A stretch of DNA of 64,000 bases, taken from positions 186,001 through 250,000 of the forward strand of contig NZ_JBAHWA010000006.1 of the NCBI RefSeq assembly GCF_036697405.1. The letters run 5' to 3'. The stretch is from Lysobacter sp036697405. GTDB lineage: Bacteria > Pseudomonadota > Gammaproteobacteria > Xanthomonadales > Xanthomonadaceae. Shown here one piece after another: positions 1 through 7,970 of the stretch. The position numbers and the translations under genes are program-made. Below the pieces are notes generated by a model, which worked only from the letters and a program-made list of their open reading frames with translations, searched no databases and was not told the DNA's origin. The first letter of the stretch is position 1; each line of letters starts with the position of its first letter.

Positions 1-231
1 TTCAGCTCGCCCTCGTTGGGCGGCTACGGCCTGGGCGCGGGCAACGACAGCATCGCCGCGCAGCTGGGCGTGCAGGCCCTGAGCGTGGGCATCACCGTGC
101 TGTGGTCGGGCCTGGTGTCGGTGCTGGCCTTCGTGGTGGTCAAGCTGGTCTGCGGTCTGCGCGTGGCGGAAGAATCCGAACGCGAAGGCCTGGACATCAC
201 CTCGCACGGCGAAACCGCGTACGAGAACTGA
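1..231 (+). CDS. amtB: Ammonium transporter, C-terminal end (partial)
   Basis: This is the last 76 codons of an Amt/Mep/Rh-family ammonium channel; the rest lies before the window. The visible part holds the end of the last membrane helix (hydrophobic run around ALSVGITVLWSGLVSVLAFV) and the cytoplasmic tail. The tail has the family signature GLDITSHGETAY, which is highly conserved at the end of AmtB proteins and is the stretch contacted by the PII protein GlnK. The protein moves ammonium across the inner membrane under nitrogen limitation. Its usual partner glnK, if present, is upstream and unseen. ntrBC, the likely regulator, lies about 23 kb downstream. A GC-rich hairpin follows the stop codon closely. 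Confidence 0.9.
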   Translation, partial: FSSPSLGGYGLGAGNDSIAAQLGVQALSVGITVLWSGLVSVLAFVVVKLVCGLRVAEESEREGLDITSHGETAYEN

Positions 232-237
232 GCGCAT

Positions 238-263
238 GGGCCGGAGGGGCTTCCCTCCGGCCC
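238..263 (+). terminator. Hairpin terminator after the ammonium transporter
   Basis: A perfect 11-bp inverted repeat (GGGCCGGAGGG / CCCTCCGGCCC) encloses a GCTT loop and begins 7 bases after the amt stop codon. There is no T-run, so it may act as an RNA 3'-end stabiliser or a weak terminator. Confidence 0.6.
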
Positions 264-749
264 GGCCCACGGGGCGCATGACCTTCGACCCCTCGCAGCA
301 GCGGCGCGGACCGCGTCCGACTGCACACGCCGTAGCGGCACGAACCGTAGCCATGCGCGACTCCGCGCCGCTGCTGCGAGGGGTTCGCGGGTACGCGGGC
401 GGACCCGTCCATGGTTCGACGGTCTCGCCACGAACGGGCCGTGGGAACACGTAGCGCTTGGGTCCGCCCCGTCCTTTGGAAAAAGGAGGGGGGAGGATTT
501 GCTTTGCGCGCCCACGCGGGCGGCCCGTTCCTGGTTGGACGAGCTGGCGCCCGGACGGCGCTCGAATTCTCCCTCGCAACGACGGCCGTAGGGTGTGGTG
601 AGCGCAGGCGAACCGCACCGCTGCGCCACGCCGGTCCCGCGCGACGATGCGGTTGTCTCCGCACTCTGTGGGCAACGCGGGCAAGCGGTTCATTCATGAC
701 CCGAAGCGGACGCCACGCCGGCATACACCCACGGTGCTAGCATCGCCGC
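264..749. other. Non-coding stretch of about 490 bp
   Basis: I see no convincing gene here. Open frames exist on both strands but have the arginine/proline-rich composition of random GC-rich DNA and match no family I know. The stretch contains the long inverted repeat at 288-384, described separately, and a purine-rich tract (AAAAAGGAGGGGGGAGGA, near 480-497). The promoter of the AraC gene must lie near the right end, but no clear -35/-10 pair is visible. Confidence 0.5.
288..384. repeat. Perfect 23-bp inverted repeat with 51-bp loop
   Basis: Positions 288-310 (beginning ACCCCTCGCAGCAG) are the exact reverse complement of positions 362-384. A perfect 23-bp arm is far beyond chance. The spacer (311-361) contains a loosely repeated CGTAGC...ACCGTAGC pattern. 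It could be a large intergenic palindromic element of the REP/BIME kind or a stem of a non-coding RNA. No transposase or terminal target duplication is visible. Confidence 0.7.
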
Positions 750-1610
750 ATGCACGTCACCACGCTGCTGCAAGGCCCGCTCACGGTGGTCGACTACCGC
801 TGCCAGTCCGGCCCGGAGGATGCGCCCTTCCTGGAGGTGCACGGCCGCCATTCGCTGGCCTACGTGCGCCGCGGCAGCTTCGGTTACCAAGCGCGCGGGC
901 GCAGCTACGAACTGGTCGCCGGCTCGGTGCTGGTCGGCCGGCCGGGCGACGAATACCGGTGCAGCCACGATCACCACCTGTGCGGCGACGAGTGCCTGTC
1001 CTTCCATTTCGCCGAGGAACTGGTCGAGGAATTGGCCGGCGCGGGCCGCGGCATGGCGCGCCATTGGGCCGCCGCCGGCTTGCCGCCGCTGCCGCAGCTG
1101 ATGGTGCTGGGCGAGCTGGCCCAGGCCGCCGCCGACGGGCGCAGCGATCTGGGCGTGGACGAGCTCGGCCTGCTGTTCGCGCAGCGCTACCTGGGCCTGG
1201 TCGGCGCGCGCGAGGCCGGCGCGATGCGGCCGCCGGCGCGCGACCGCCGCCGCGCGATCGAGGCCGCGCTGTGGCTGGACGCGCATGCGCACGAGGCGGT
1301 CGATCTGCAGCGCACCGCCGCCGGCGCTGGCCTGAGCGCCTTCCATTTCCTGCGCCTGTTCTCGGCCGTGCTCGGCGTGACCCCGCACCAGTACCTGCTG
1401 CGTGCGCGCCTGCGGCGCGCGGTGCCGCTGCTGGCCGACGAGCGCCGGCCCATCACCGAGGTCGCCTACGACAGCGGCTTCGCCGACCTGTCCAACTTCG
1501 TGCGCACCTTCCGCCGCGCCGCCGGGGTCTCGCCGCGCGGCTTCCGGCGCGCCGCGCGCGGCGACCGCAAGATTCTCCAAGAACGCATCCGCGCCTACGC
1601 CGCAAGCTGA
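750..1610 (+). CDS. AraC-family transcriptional regulator
   Basis: This 286-residue protein has the usual AraC layout. The N-terminal cupin-like sensing half (about 1-160) includes RGSFGYQARGRSYELVAG and VGRPGDEYRC. The C-terminal DNA-binding half has two helix-turn-helix motifs (about 185-280): AVDLQRTAAGAGLSAFHFLR, then PITEVAYDSGFADLSNFVRTF, followed by the typical GVSPRGFRR ending. It would bind promoter DNA in the cytoplasm and respond to an unknown small molecule. The next gene, a VOC-fold protein, starts 24 bp downstream on the same strand, so the two probably form an operon. The ATG at 750 is the first plausible start after the long non-coding region. The ligand is unknown. Confidence 0.88.
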   Translation: MHVTTLLQGPLTVVDYRCQSGPEDAPFLEVHGRHSLAYVRRGSFGYQARGRSYELVAGSVLVGRPGDEYRCSHDHHLCGDECLSFHFAEELVEELAGAGRGMARHWAAAGLPPLPQLMVLGELAQAAADGRSDLGVDELGLLFAQRYLGLVGAREAGAMRPPARDRRRAIEAALWLDAHAHEAVDLQRTAAGAGLSAFHFLRLFSAVLGVTPHQYLLRARLRRAVPLLADERRPITEVAYDSGFADLSNFVRTFRRAAGVSPRGFRRAARGDRKILQERIRAYAAS

Positions 1611-1634
1611 GCCTCCATTCGAGGAGGTTCCGCC

Positions 1635-1994
1635 ATGTACGACCATATCGGCCTGAAGGTCCGCGATCTCGACGCCAGCCTGCGCTTCTACGAAGCCGCG
1701 CTGGGCGCGCTCGGCCACCGCTTGGACTCGCGTTACGAGGGCGGCGCCGGGCTCGGCCCGGCCGGCGCGCCCGCGCTGTGGCTGTACGAAGACGCCGCCG
1801 CCCAGGGCCAGAGCCACATCGCCCTGCGCGCGCCCGATCGCGCCAGCGTCGACCGCTTCCACGCCGCCGGCGTCCAGGCCGGCGGCCGCGACAACGGCGC
1901 CCCCGGCCTGCGCGCGGACTACGGCCCGAGCTACTACGCCGCGTTCCTGATCGACCCCGACGGCCACAACGTCGAGGCCGTATGCATGGACTGA
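1635..1994 (+). CDS. VOC-family (glyoxalase/bleomycin-resistance fold) protein
   Basis: This 119-residue single-domain protein opens with MYDHIGLKVRDLDASLRFYEAAL, the typical first beta-alpha unit of the vicinal oxygen chelate fold, and ends with FLIDPDGHNVEAVC, the family's last strand with its metal-ligand glutamate (E116) position. The first metal ligand would be H4. A GAGGAGG ribosome site sits just before the ATG. The family includes dioxygenases, isomerases and drug-binding proteins, so substrate cannot be assigned. It follows an AraC-family regulator by 24 bp and is probably co-transcribed with it. It converges with the next gene, whose stop lies 10 bp away on the other strand. Confidence 0.85.
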   Translation: MYDHIGLKVRDLDASLRFYEAALGALGHRLDSRYEGGAGLGPAGAPALWLYEDAAAQGQSHIALRAPDRASVDRFHAAGVQAGGRDNGAPGLRADYGPSYYAAFLIDPDGHNVEAVCMD

Positions 1995-2004
1995 GCCGGC
2001 GCGC

Positions 2005-2949
2005 TCAGCCCAGGCGCGCGCTGCGCACCTGATCGATCTCCGAACGCGGCGGCGCGCCGAACAGGCGCTTGTACTCGCGGCTGAACTGCGAGGCGCTTTC
2101 GTAGCCGACCTTGTGCGCGGCCGCGACCGCCTCGATGCCGTCGATCAGCATCAGCCGGCGCGCCTCGTGCAGGCGCAGCTGCTTCTGGAACTGCAGCGGC
2201 GACATCGTGGTCACCGCCTTGAACTGGTGGTGCAGCGAGGAGGTGCTCATGTGCACCGACTGCGCGAGGTCGTCGATGCTCAGCGGCTGCAGGTACTGCT
2301 GGCGCAGCATCTCGACCGCGCGCGCGATCCGGTGCGAGCGGGTGTCGGCCATCGCCAGGTCGCACAGGCGGTGGCCGAGGTCGCCGACCAGCACGCGGTA
2401 GAAGATCTCGCGCAGCGCGATCGGCGCCAGCACCGGCAGGTCGGCCGGCGTTTCCAGCAGGCGCATCAGGCGCAGCACCGCGTCCAGCAGCGGCGCGTTC
2501 ACGCGCGCGGCGTACAGGCCGCGGTCGATGCCGGTCGACGGCGCCTGCGGGCCGGCGTCGAGGATCAGCGCGGCGATCTCGTCCGGGTCGATGTCCAGGC
2601 GCAGGCAGAGATAGGGCTTGTCCGGCGTGGCTTCGGTGATCTGGCCGATCATCGGCAGGGTCACCGACACCACCAGGTAGTTCAGCGGGTCGTAGTGGTA
2701 GGTCTCGCCGGCCAGCATCGCCACCTTGCTGCCCTGCGCGACGATGCACAAACGCGGCTCGTACAGGGTCGGCTTGCACGGCGTCGGGGTGCTGGAGCGG
2801 ATCAGGTACAGCTGCGGGACGGCGGTCGGATGCACGCCGTCCTCGAGGGTCAATCGGGCAATCCGGTCGGCCAGCTCCGCCTGCGGGGCGCAAACCCCAT
2901 TGCGGGCGGCAGACTCGGCGGAAGTGTTGGCGTTCATGGCTTCCAGCAT
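2005..2949 (-). CDS. AraC-family regulator (AraC_N type), divergent from RND efflux genes
   Basis: This 314-residue regulator has an N-terminal AraC_N-type domain (about 30-190, with QGSKVAMLAGETYHYDPLNYLVVSVTLP) that resembles the YqhC group. A C-terminal double helix-turn-helix (about 205-310) carries PLSIDDLAQSVHMSTSSLHHQFK and GIEAVAAAHKVGYESASQFSREY. The gene is read away from an RND permease/adaptor pair, with 226 bp between the two starts, and is the obvious candidate regulator of that pump. The intervening DNA carries a direct repeat described separately. Members of this group often respond to aldehydes or other electrophiles, but nothing here fixes the inducer. Confidence 0.87.
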   Translation of the reverse strand: MLEAMNANTSAESAARNGVCAPQAELADRIARLTLEDGVHPTAVPQLYLIRSSTPTPCKPTLYEPRLCIVAQGSKVAMLAGETYHYDPLNYLVVSVTLPMIGQITEATPDKPYLCLRLDIDPDEIAALILDAGPQAPSTGIDRGLYAARVNAPLLDAVLRLMRLLETPADLPVLAPIALREIFYRVLVGDLGHRLCDLAMADTRSHRIARAVEMLRQQYLQPLSIDDLAQSVHMSTSSLHHQFKAVTTMSPLQFQKQLRLHEARRLMLIDGIEAVAAAHKVGYESASQFSREYKRLFGAPPRSEIDQVRSARLG

Positions 2950-2951
2950 CC

Positions 2952-3002
2952 GGCAGGGATGGGGGGATTATGTTTGCGGATCCTGCCCTTAGGCAGGGGT
3001 GG
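2952..3002. promoter_or_regulatory. Candidate AraC-type direct-repeat operator
   Basis: GGCAGGGATGG (2952-2962) is repeated as GGCAGGGGTGG (2992-3002), 10 of 11 bases identical and 40 bp apart, close to four helical turns on the same DNA face. CCTGCC at 2982-2987 forms a small hairpin with the second copy. The pair lies just upstream of the AraC gene in the divergent region shared with the efflux operon. AraC proteins typically bind direct repeats, so this is a reasonable but untested operator. Confidence 0.35.
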
Positions 3003-3175
3003 CCGGCGAAATTGCAGGATTGGGCAACGATTCGACAGCATCGTACTAACTGCGCGGGGGCCTGGGCGCCTAACGTAGTTTCACCCCCCGACCCGACCGG
3101 TCCCGTCCCGGCGTAGCGCGCCTGCGCCCGCCCCGACGCCCCGGCCGAGGTTCCCTCGCACCGGGATACGTCGCG

Positions 3176-6100
3176 ATGTGGATCGTTCAATACGCGCTCG
3201 ACCGCCGTTACACCATCGGCGTGCTGGCTATCCTGATCCTGCTGTTCGGCGGCATGTCGGCGCGGCGCATGCCCACCGACATCCTGCCCGAGGTCGGCAT
3301 CCCCTCGATCAACCTGGTCTGGACCTATAACGGCCTGCCGGCGGCGGACATGGCGGCCAAGCTGACCTCGTTCTCCGAGGTCGCGATCATGAACACGGTC
3401 GACGACCTCAAGGAAGTGCGCTCGGAGACCATCAACGGCGCCAGCATCGTGCGCATCGACTTCCAGCCCACGGTCAGCCTGGACCGCGCCCTGGGCCAGA
3501 TCACCGCGGTCTCGCAAACCATCCTGCGGCGCATGCCGCCGGGCACCTCGCCGCCGCTGGTGGTGCGCAACAACGTCTCCAGCACGCCGGTGCTGCAGCT
3601 GGTGCTGTCCTCCGATTCGCTGACCGAAGCCCAGCTCTACGACTACGCGCGCCTGCAGTTGCGCTCGCAGATCCAGACCATCCCCGGCATCCGCATGACC
3701 CTGCCGTACGGCGGCGCGGCGCGCCAGATCATGGTCGACCTGGACCCGGCCGCGCTGCAGACCTACGGCCTGACCTCCAACGACGTGACCACGGCGCTGG
3801 AGCGCGGCAGCCCGACCCTGCCCTCGGGCGCGATCCGCGAAGGCGCGCGCGAGCTGCAGATCTCGCTGGACACCAGCCCGGCGACCGCCGCCGAATTCCT
3901 CGACCTGCCGGTGGTCACCCGCAACGGCAGCGTCATCTACGTGCGCGACGTCGCCTCGGTGCGCGACGGCGGCGCGCTGCAGACCAACGTCGCGCGCATG
4001 GACGGTTCCAGCGCGGTGTCGGTGGCGCTGATCAAGCTGGGCGGCGCCTCGGCGGTGGAGATCGTGCGCGCGGTGCGCGAGCGCCTGCCCGAGATCGAGG
4101 CCTCGGCGCCGCCGGGCATGCGCATCGAACCGATCTTCGACCAGTCGGTGTTCGTCGACCACGCGATCGGCTCGATCCAGCACGAAGCGCTGCTGGTCGG
4201 CCTGCTGGTGGCGCTGGTGGTGCTGGTGTTCATCGGCTCCTGGCGCTCCAGCCTGATCGTGCTGTCGGCGATACCGCTGGCGCTGCTGGCCTCGGTGGCC
4301 TTGCTGCACCTGCTGGGCTACACCTTCAACGTGATGACCCTGGGCGGCCTGGCGCTGGCGATCGGCATCCTGGTCGACAACGCGGTGGTCGACGTGGAGA
4401 ACACCAACCGCAACATCGCCCTGGGCAAGGACGTGCGCACCGCCATCCTCGACAGCGCCCGCGAGGTGGTGTTCCCGGAATTCGTCTCCACGGTCGCGAT
4501 CTGCATCGTGCTCACGCCGATCCTGTTGATGACCGGCCTGTCGGCCTGGGTGTTCACGCCGCTGGCGCTGGCGGTGATCTTCGCCATGGCGGCCTCGTTC
4601 CTGCTCTCGCGCACCCTGATCCCGGTGCTGTGCTATCTGCTGCTGCCGGCCGACATCCAAAGCCGCAAGCAGCCGCGTTGGGCGCCGGAGAAGGCGCTGC
4701 TGGCGCTCAACCACCGCGTCGAGCACACCCTGGACGGCCTGCGCGAGCGCCACCACGCGCTGCTGCTGCGGCTGGGCCACCACGGCGGCGTGCTGGCGCT
4801 GGCGGCGCTGTTGCTGGTCGCGTTGGGCGCGGGCTCGGCGCTGCTGCTGGGGCGCGAGTACTTCCCGCAAGTCGATGCCGGCCAGCTGCGCCTGCAGGTG
4901 CGCATGCCCTCGGGCATGCGCCTGGAGGAAACCTCGGCGCGCCTGACCCAGATCCAGCGCGAGATCCGCAAGATCATCCCGCCGCAGGAACTGCAGACCG
5001 TCTACGAACAGATCGGCGTGCCCGACGCGGTCAACCTGGCCCTGGTCGACAGCGCCGTGGTCGGTTCCTTCGAAGCCGAGGTGATGCTGCAGCTGCGCAG
5101 TCCGCACGGGCCCAGCAGCGTCTACCTGCGCCAGGTGCGCGAGCGCATCGCCCAGAAATTCCCCGACGTGAAGGTGTTCGAGCGGCCGCCGGACGCGACC
5201 AGCCGGACCCTGGCCGGCTCCGCCGCGGCCGCGTTCGAGGTGCGCCTGGTCGGCCGCGACGTCGCCGGCAACCTCGCCCTCGCGCGCGAGATCGAACAAC
5301 GCCTGCGCCAGGTGCCCGGCGCGGTCGACGTGGCCCTGCGCCAGGTCCTGGACCTGCCCGAATACCAGGTCAGGATCGACCGCACCCGCGCCGCCCAGCT
5401 CGGCCTGGACACCCAGCAGGCCAGCCGCGCCGTGCTGGCGGTGCTGGGCTCGGCCGGCACGGTGTCGCCGGTGTACTGGACCGACACCGTCAACGCGATC
5501 GCCTACACCGTGCAGGTGCAGGCGCCGCCGGCGCGCCTGGGCGACATCGACACCCTGTTGAACATGCCGCTGCGGATCGGGCCCAACGGCCAGGCCGTGC
5601 TGTTGCGCAATATCGCCACGGTCACCCCGCGCACGGTGCCGGCCAGCATCGGCCGCACCACCCTGGCGCCGACGATCAGCGTGCTGGCCAACGTGCAGGG
5701 CACCGACCTGGGTTCGGTCTACGACCGTTTGACCGCGATCACCCACGAGATGGAAGGCCGCCTCAAGCCCGGTAACCGCATCGAGATCGCCGGCCAGGCC
5801 GGCGAGATGCAGAGCGCCTACGGCGAACTCGCGGCCGGCCTGCTGATGTCGGCGGTGCTGGTGTTCCTGGTGCTGGTGGTGAACTTCCAGTCCTGGATCC
5901 AGCCGCTGGTGGCGATGTCGGGCCTGCCGGTGGCGATCGCCGGCGCCGCGGTCGGTCTGTTCGTCACCGGCACGCCGCTGAGCGTGCCGGCGCTGATGGG
6001 CGTGATGATGGTGATCGGCGTGTCCACCGCCAACAGCGTGCTGGTTACCAGCTTCGCGCGCGGCCTGATCGCCGAAGGCCACGACCCCGAACTGGCCGCC

Positions 6101-6385
6101 TACGAATCCGCCGCGGTGCGCCTGCGCCCGGTGCTGATGACCGCCAGCGCGATGGTGCTGGGCATCGTGCCGATGGCGATCGGCCTGGGCGAGGGCGGCG
6201 AACAGAACGCGCCGCTGGGCCGCGCGGTGATCGGCGGCCTGCTGTTCGGCACGCCGGCCACACTGGTGCTGGTGCCCTCGATCCTGGCCGTGCTCGGCCG
6301 CCATATCAAACGGCGCGCCGCGCGACACGCGCACGCCGAATCCACCGCCGCCGCCGGCATCGCCGGGGCAGGAGCGACGCCATGA
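3176..6385 (+). CDS. RND-family efflux permease, inner-membrane subunit
   Basis: This 1069-residue protein has the length and layout of a proton-driven resistance-nodulation-division pump. It shows TM1 at about 11-28, the family sequence PTDILPEVGIP next to it, and a first large periplasmic loop to about 335. Helix bundles follow at about 340-500 (with DNAVVDVENTNRN, the proton-relay segment in TM4), then a second periplasmic loop and the second bundle from about 875. The TM4 relay aspartate motif and the PDAVNLALVDSAV type of loop suggest a member of the AcrB/MexF-like or CzcA-distant group; substrates cannot be predicted. It overlaps the adaptor gene by 4 bp (ATGA), so the two are translationally coupled. 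No outer-membrane channel gene lies nearby, so the pump must borrow a TolC-like protein. Confidence 0.93.
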   Translation: MWIVQYALDRRYTIGVLAILILLFGGMSARRMPTDILPEVGIPSINLVWTYNGLPAADMAAKLTSFSEVAIMNTVDDLKEVRSETINGASIVRIDFQPTVSLDRALGQITAVSQTILRRMPPGTSPPLVVRNNVSSTPVLQLVLSSDSLTEAQLYDYARLQLRSQIQTIPGIRMTLPYGGAARQIMVDLDPAALQTYGLTSNDVTTALERGSPTLPSGAIREGARELQISLDTSPATAAEFLDLPVVTRNGSVIYVRDVASVRDGGALQTNVARMDGSSAVSVALIKLGGASAVEIVRAVRERLPEIEASAPPGMRIEPIFDQSVFVDHAIGSIQHEALLVGLLVALVVLVFIGSWRSSLIVLSAIPLALLASVALLHLLGYTFNVMTLGGLALAIGILVDNAVVDVENTNRNIALGKDVRTAILDSAREVVFPEFVSTVAICIVLTPILLMTGLSAWVFTPLALAVIFAMAASFLLSRTLIPVLCYLLLPADIQSRKQPRWAPEKALLALNHRVEHTLDGLRERHHALLLRLGHHGGVLALAALLLVALGAGSALLLGREYFPQVDAGQLRLQVRMPSGMRLEETSARLTQIQREIRKIIPPQELQTVYEQIGVPDAVNLALVDSAVVGSFEAEVMLQLRSPHGPSSVYLRQVRERIAQKFPDVKVFERPPDATSRTLAGSAAAAFEVRLVGRDVAGNLALAREIEQRLRQVPGAVDVALRQVLDLPEYQVRIDRTRAAQLGLDTQQASRAVLAVLGSAGTVSPVYWTDTVNAIAYTVQVQAPPARLGDIDTLLNMPLRIGPNGQAVLLRNIATVTPRTVPASIGRTTLAPTISVLANVQGTDLGSVYDRLTAITHEMEGRLKPGNRIEIAGQAGEMQSAYGELAAGLLMSAVLVFLVLVVNFQSWIQPLVAMSGLPVAIAGAAVGLFVTGTPLSVPALMGVMMVIGVSTANSVLVTSFARGLIAEGHDPELAAYESAAVRLRPVLMTASAMVLGIVPMAIGLGEGGEQNAPLGRAVIGGLLFGTPATLVLVPSILAVLGRHIKRRAARHAHAESTAAAGIAGAGATP

Positions 6386-7527
6386 AGACGAAGACCGACC
6401 CTAGCGCGCATATCGCCGCGCGCACCGCACTGGCCCTGGGCATCGCCCTCGCCGCCGCCTTGGCCGCCGGCTGCGGCCGCAGCGATGCCGAGACCGTGCC
6501 GGCGCGCGGCCTGCCCGAAGTGCTGGCGGTGCCCGCCAAAGCCGCCGAGGGCGAACTCGAACTGCGCCTGCCGGCGCGCGCCTACGCCGGCGAATCGGCG
6601 CAGATCTATGCGCGCGCCACCGGCTTCGTGCGCGAGCGCCAGGCCGATCTCGGCGATCGCGTGGTCGCCGGGCAGGTATTGGCGACGATCTCGGCGCCGG
6701 AAGTCGATCAGGCCGTGCGCGAGGCCGTCGCCGACCTCGGCCAGGCCAACGCCGACCGCGAACTGGCCCAGGTCAACTTCGACCGCGCCCAGGTCCTGGT
6801 GGGTTCCGGTGCGATCTCCAAGGAGATGTACAGCGACCGCAAGGCCAATCGCGATGCCGCCGACGCCGCGCGCGCGGCCGCCGAGGCGCGCCTGACCAGC
6901 GCGCGCGAGCGCAGCGCGTTCCAGAGCGTGCGCGCGCCGTTCGCCGGCGTAGTCTCGGCGCGCAACATCGAACGCGGCGATCGCGTGGTCGCCGACTCGG
7001 CCGCCTCGGCGACGCCGATGTTCGAGATCAGCGCGCTGGATCCCCTGCGCATCGTGGTCGACGTGCCGCAGAGCGCGGCGCTGCAGGTGCATGCCGGCCT
7101 GCAGGCGGAAGTGCGTTTCCCGGAGCTGCCGGGCGAGACCTTCCAGGCCGAAGTCGCGCGCAGCGCGCAGAGCCTGTCGCGCGAGTTGGGCGCGATGCGC
7201 GTGGAGCTGCGCCTGGCCAATGCCGACGGCCGCATTCCCGCCGGCATGGTCGGCGAAGTGCGTTTGAAAGTGGCGCGCGCGGCGCCCGCGGTGCTGGTGC
7301 CGGTTTCGGCGGTGCTTCAAGGCGGCGCCGGCCCGCGCGTGGTCGCGCTGCGCAAGGATTCGACCCTGGAGTTCCGCAGCGTCGGTCTCGGCCGCAACCT
7401 CGGCGGCGAGATCGAGATCGTGTCCGGGCTGGCGCCCGGCGAGACCGTGGTGCAGGCGCCCAACGCCTTGCTGGCCGAGGGCGACAAGGTGCGGGTCAAG
7501 CCGCCGGTGGCGCCAGCCAAGTCCTGA
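6382..7527 (+). CDS. RND efflux periplasmic adaptor (membrane fusion lipoprotein)
   Basis: This 381-residue protein begins with a lipoprotein signal peptide ending LAAALAAGC (lipidated Cys at about residue 31). It then shows the adaptor-family order: a first lipoyl half (ARATGFVRERQADLGDRVVAGQVLATI), an alpha-hairpin coiled coil (about 110-180, rich in Ala/Glu/Arg), a second lipoyl half (FAGVVSARNIERGDRVV), then beta-barrel and membrane-proximal domains. The adaptor bridges the permease to an outer-membrane channel. The start codon overlaps the permease stop, fixing the operon. Expression probably depends on the divergent AraC-family gene. Confidence 0.93.
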   Translation: MKTKTDPSAHIAARTALALGIALAAALAAGCGRSDAETVPARGLPEVLAVPAKAAEGELELRLPARAYAGESAQIYARATGFVRERQADLGDRVVAGQVLATISAPEVDQAVREAVADLGQANADRELAQVNFDRAQVLVGSGAISKEMYSDRKANRDAADAARAAAEARLTSARERSAFQSVRAPFAGVVSARNIERGDRVVADSAASATPMFEISALDPLRIVVDVPQSAALQVHAGLQAEVRFPELPGETFQAEVARSAQSLSRELGAMRVELRLANADGRIPAGMVGEVRLKVARAAPAVLVPVSAVLQGGAGPRVVALRKDSTLEFRSVGLGRNLGGEIEIVSGLAPGETVVQAPNALLAEGDKVRVKPPVAPAKS

Positions 7528-7624
7528 GCCGGGCGCGCCCGTACACGGCGCGCTAACGCCGGCAACAGTCGCGCTTAACCCGCGGGCGGCTAGGGTGGTC
7601 GGCAGTTTCCGACGGGAGCGCGTC

Positions 7625-7867
7625 ATGGCGATCTGCGACGTTTGCGGCAACGACTACGACAAGTCCTTCCGGGTCGACATGGCGGCCGGCCGCGGCGGCA
7701 CCTTCGATTCCTTCGAATGCGCGATCTACGCGTTGGCGCCGCGCTGCGCGCATTGCCACTGCCCCATCATCGGCCACGGCGTGGAGAGCGGCAGCGCCTT
7801 CTATTGCTGCGCGCACTGCGCCAAGCACGCCGGCGTGAGCGGCGTCGCCGACCGCGCGCCCGCCTGA
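7625..7867 (+). CDS. Small cysteine-rich zinc-ribbon-like protein
   Basis: This 80-residue protein begins MAICDVCGNDYDKSF and holds nine cysteines (C4, C7, C32, C41, C44, C46, C61, C62, C65) plus several histidines, arranged as CxxC pairs typical of metal binding. I recognise the MAIC.VCGNDYDK start from a family of small bacterial proteins sometimes labelled metallothionein-like, but its function is not established. The start was chosen at 7625 because similar proteins start there and the preceding residues look unrelated; a GGGAGCG sequence lies just upstream. It follows the efflux adaptor on the same strand by about 100 bp. Zinc binding or a structural role is inference. Confidence 0.72.
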   Translation: MAICDVCGNDYDKSFRVDMAAGRGGTFDSFECAIYALAPRCAHCHCPIIGHGVESGSAFYCCAHCAKHAGVSGVADRAPA

Positions 7868-7970
7868 CGCGCGCGTCCGCCGCATTCCGTCGGCGCGGCC
7901 CGCCCGGTAGTGGACGCGCCGCTTTGCCGTTACCATCGATCGCGGGCGCAGGGACTGCGCGGAGAGCGGC

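Noticed and set aside
1934..6334. A very long open frame on the minus strand opposite the efflux permease
   Set aside because: Its translation is rich in H, Q, R and A without motifs, as expected from the antisense of a GC-rich gene with strong third-position G/C bias. The plus-strand permease is unmistakable.
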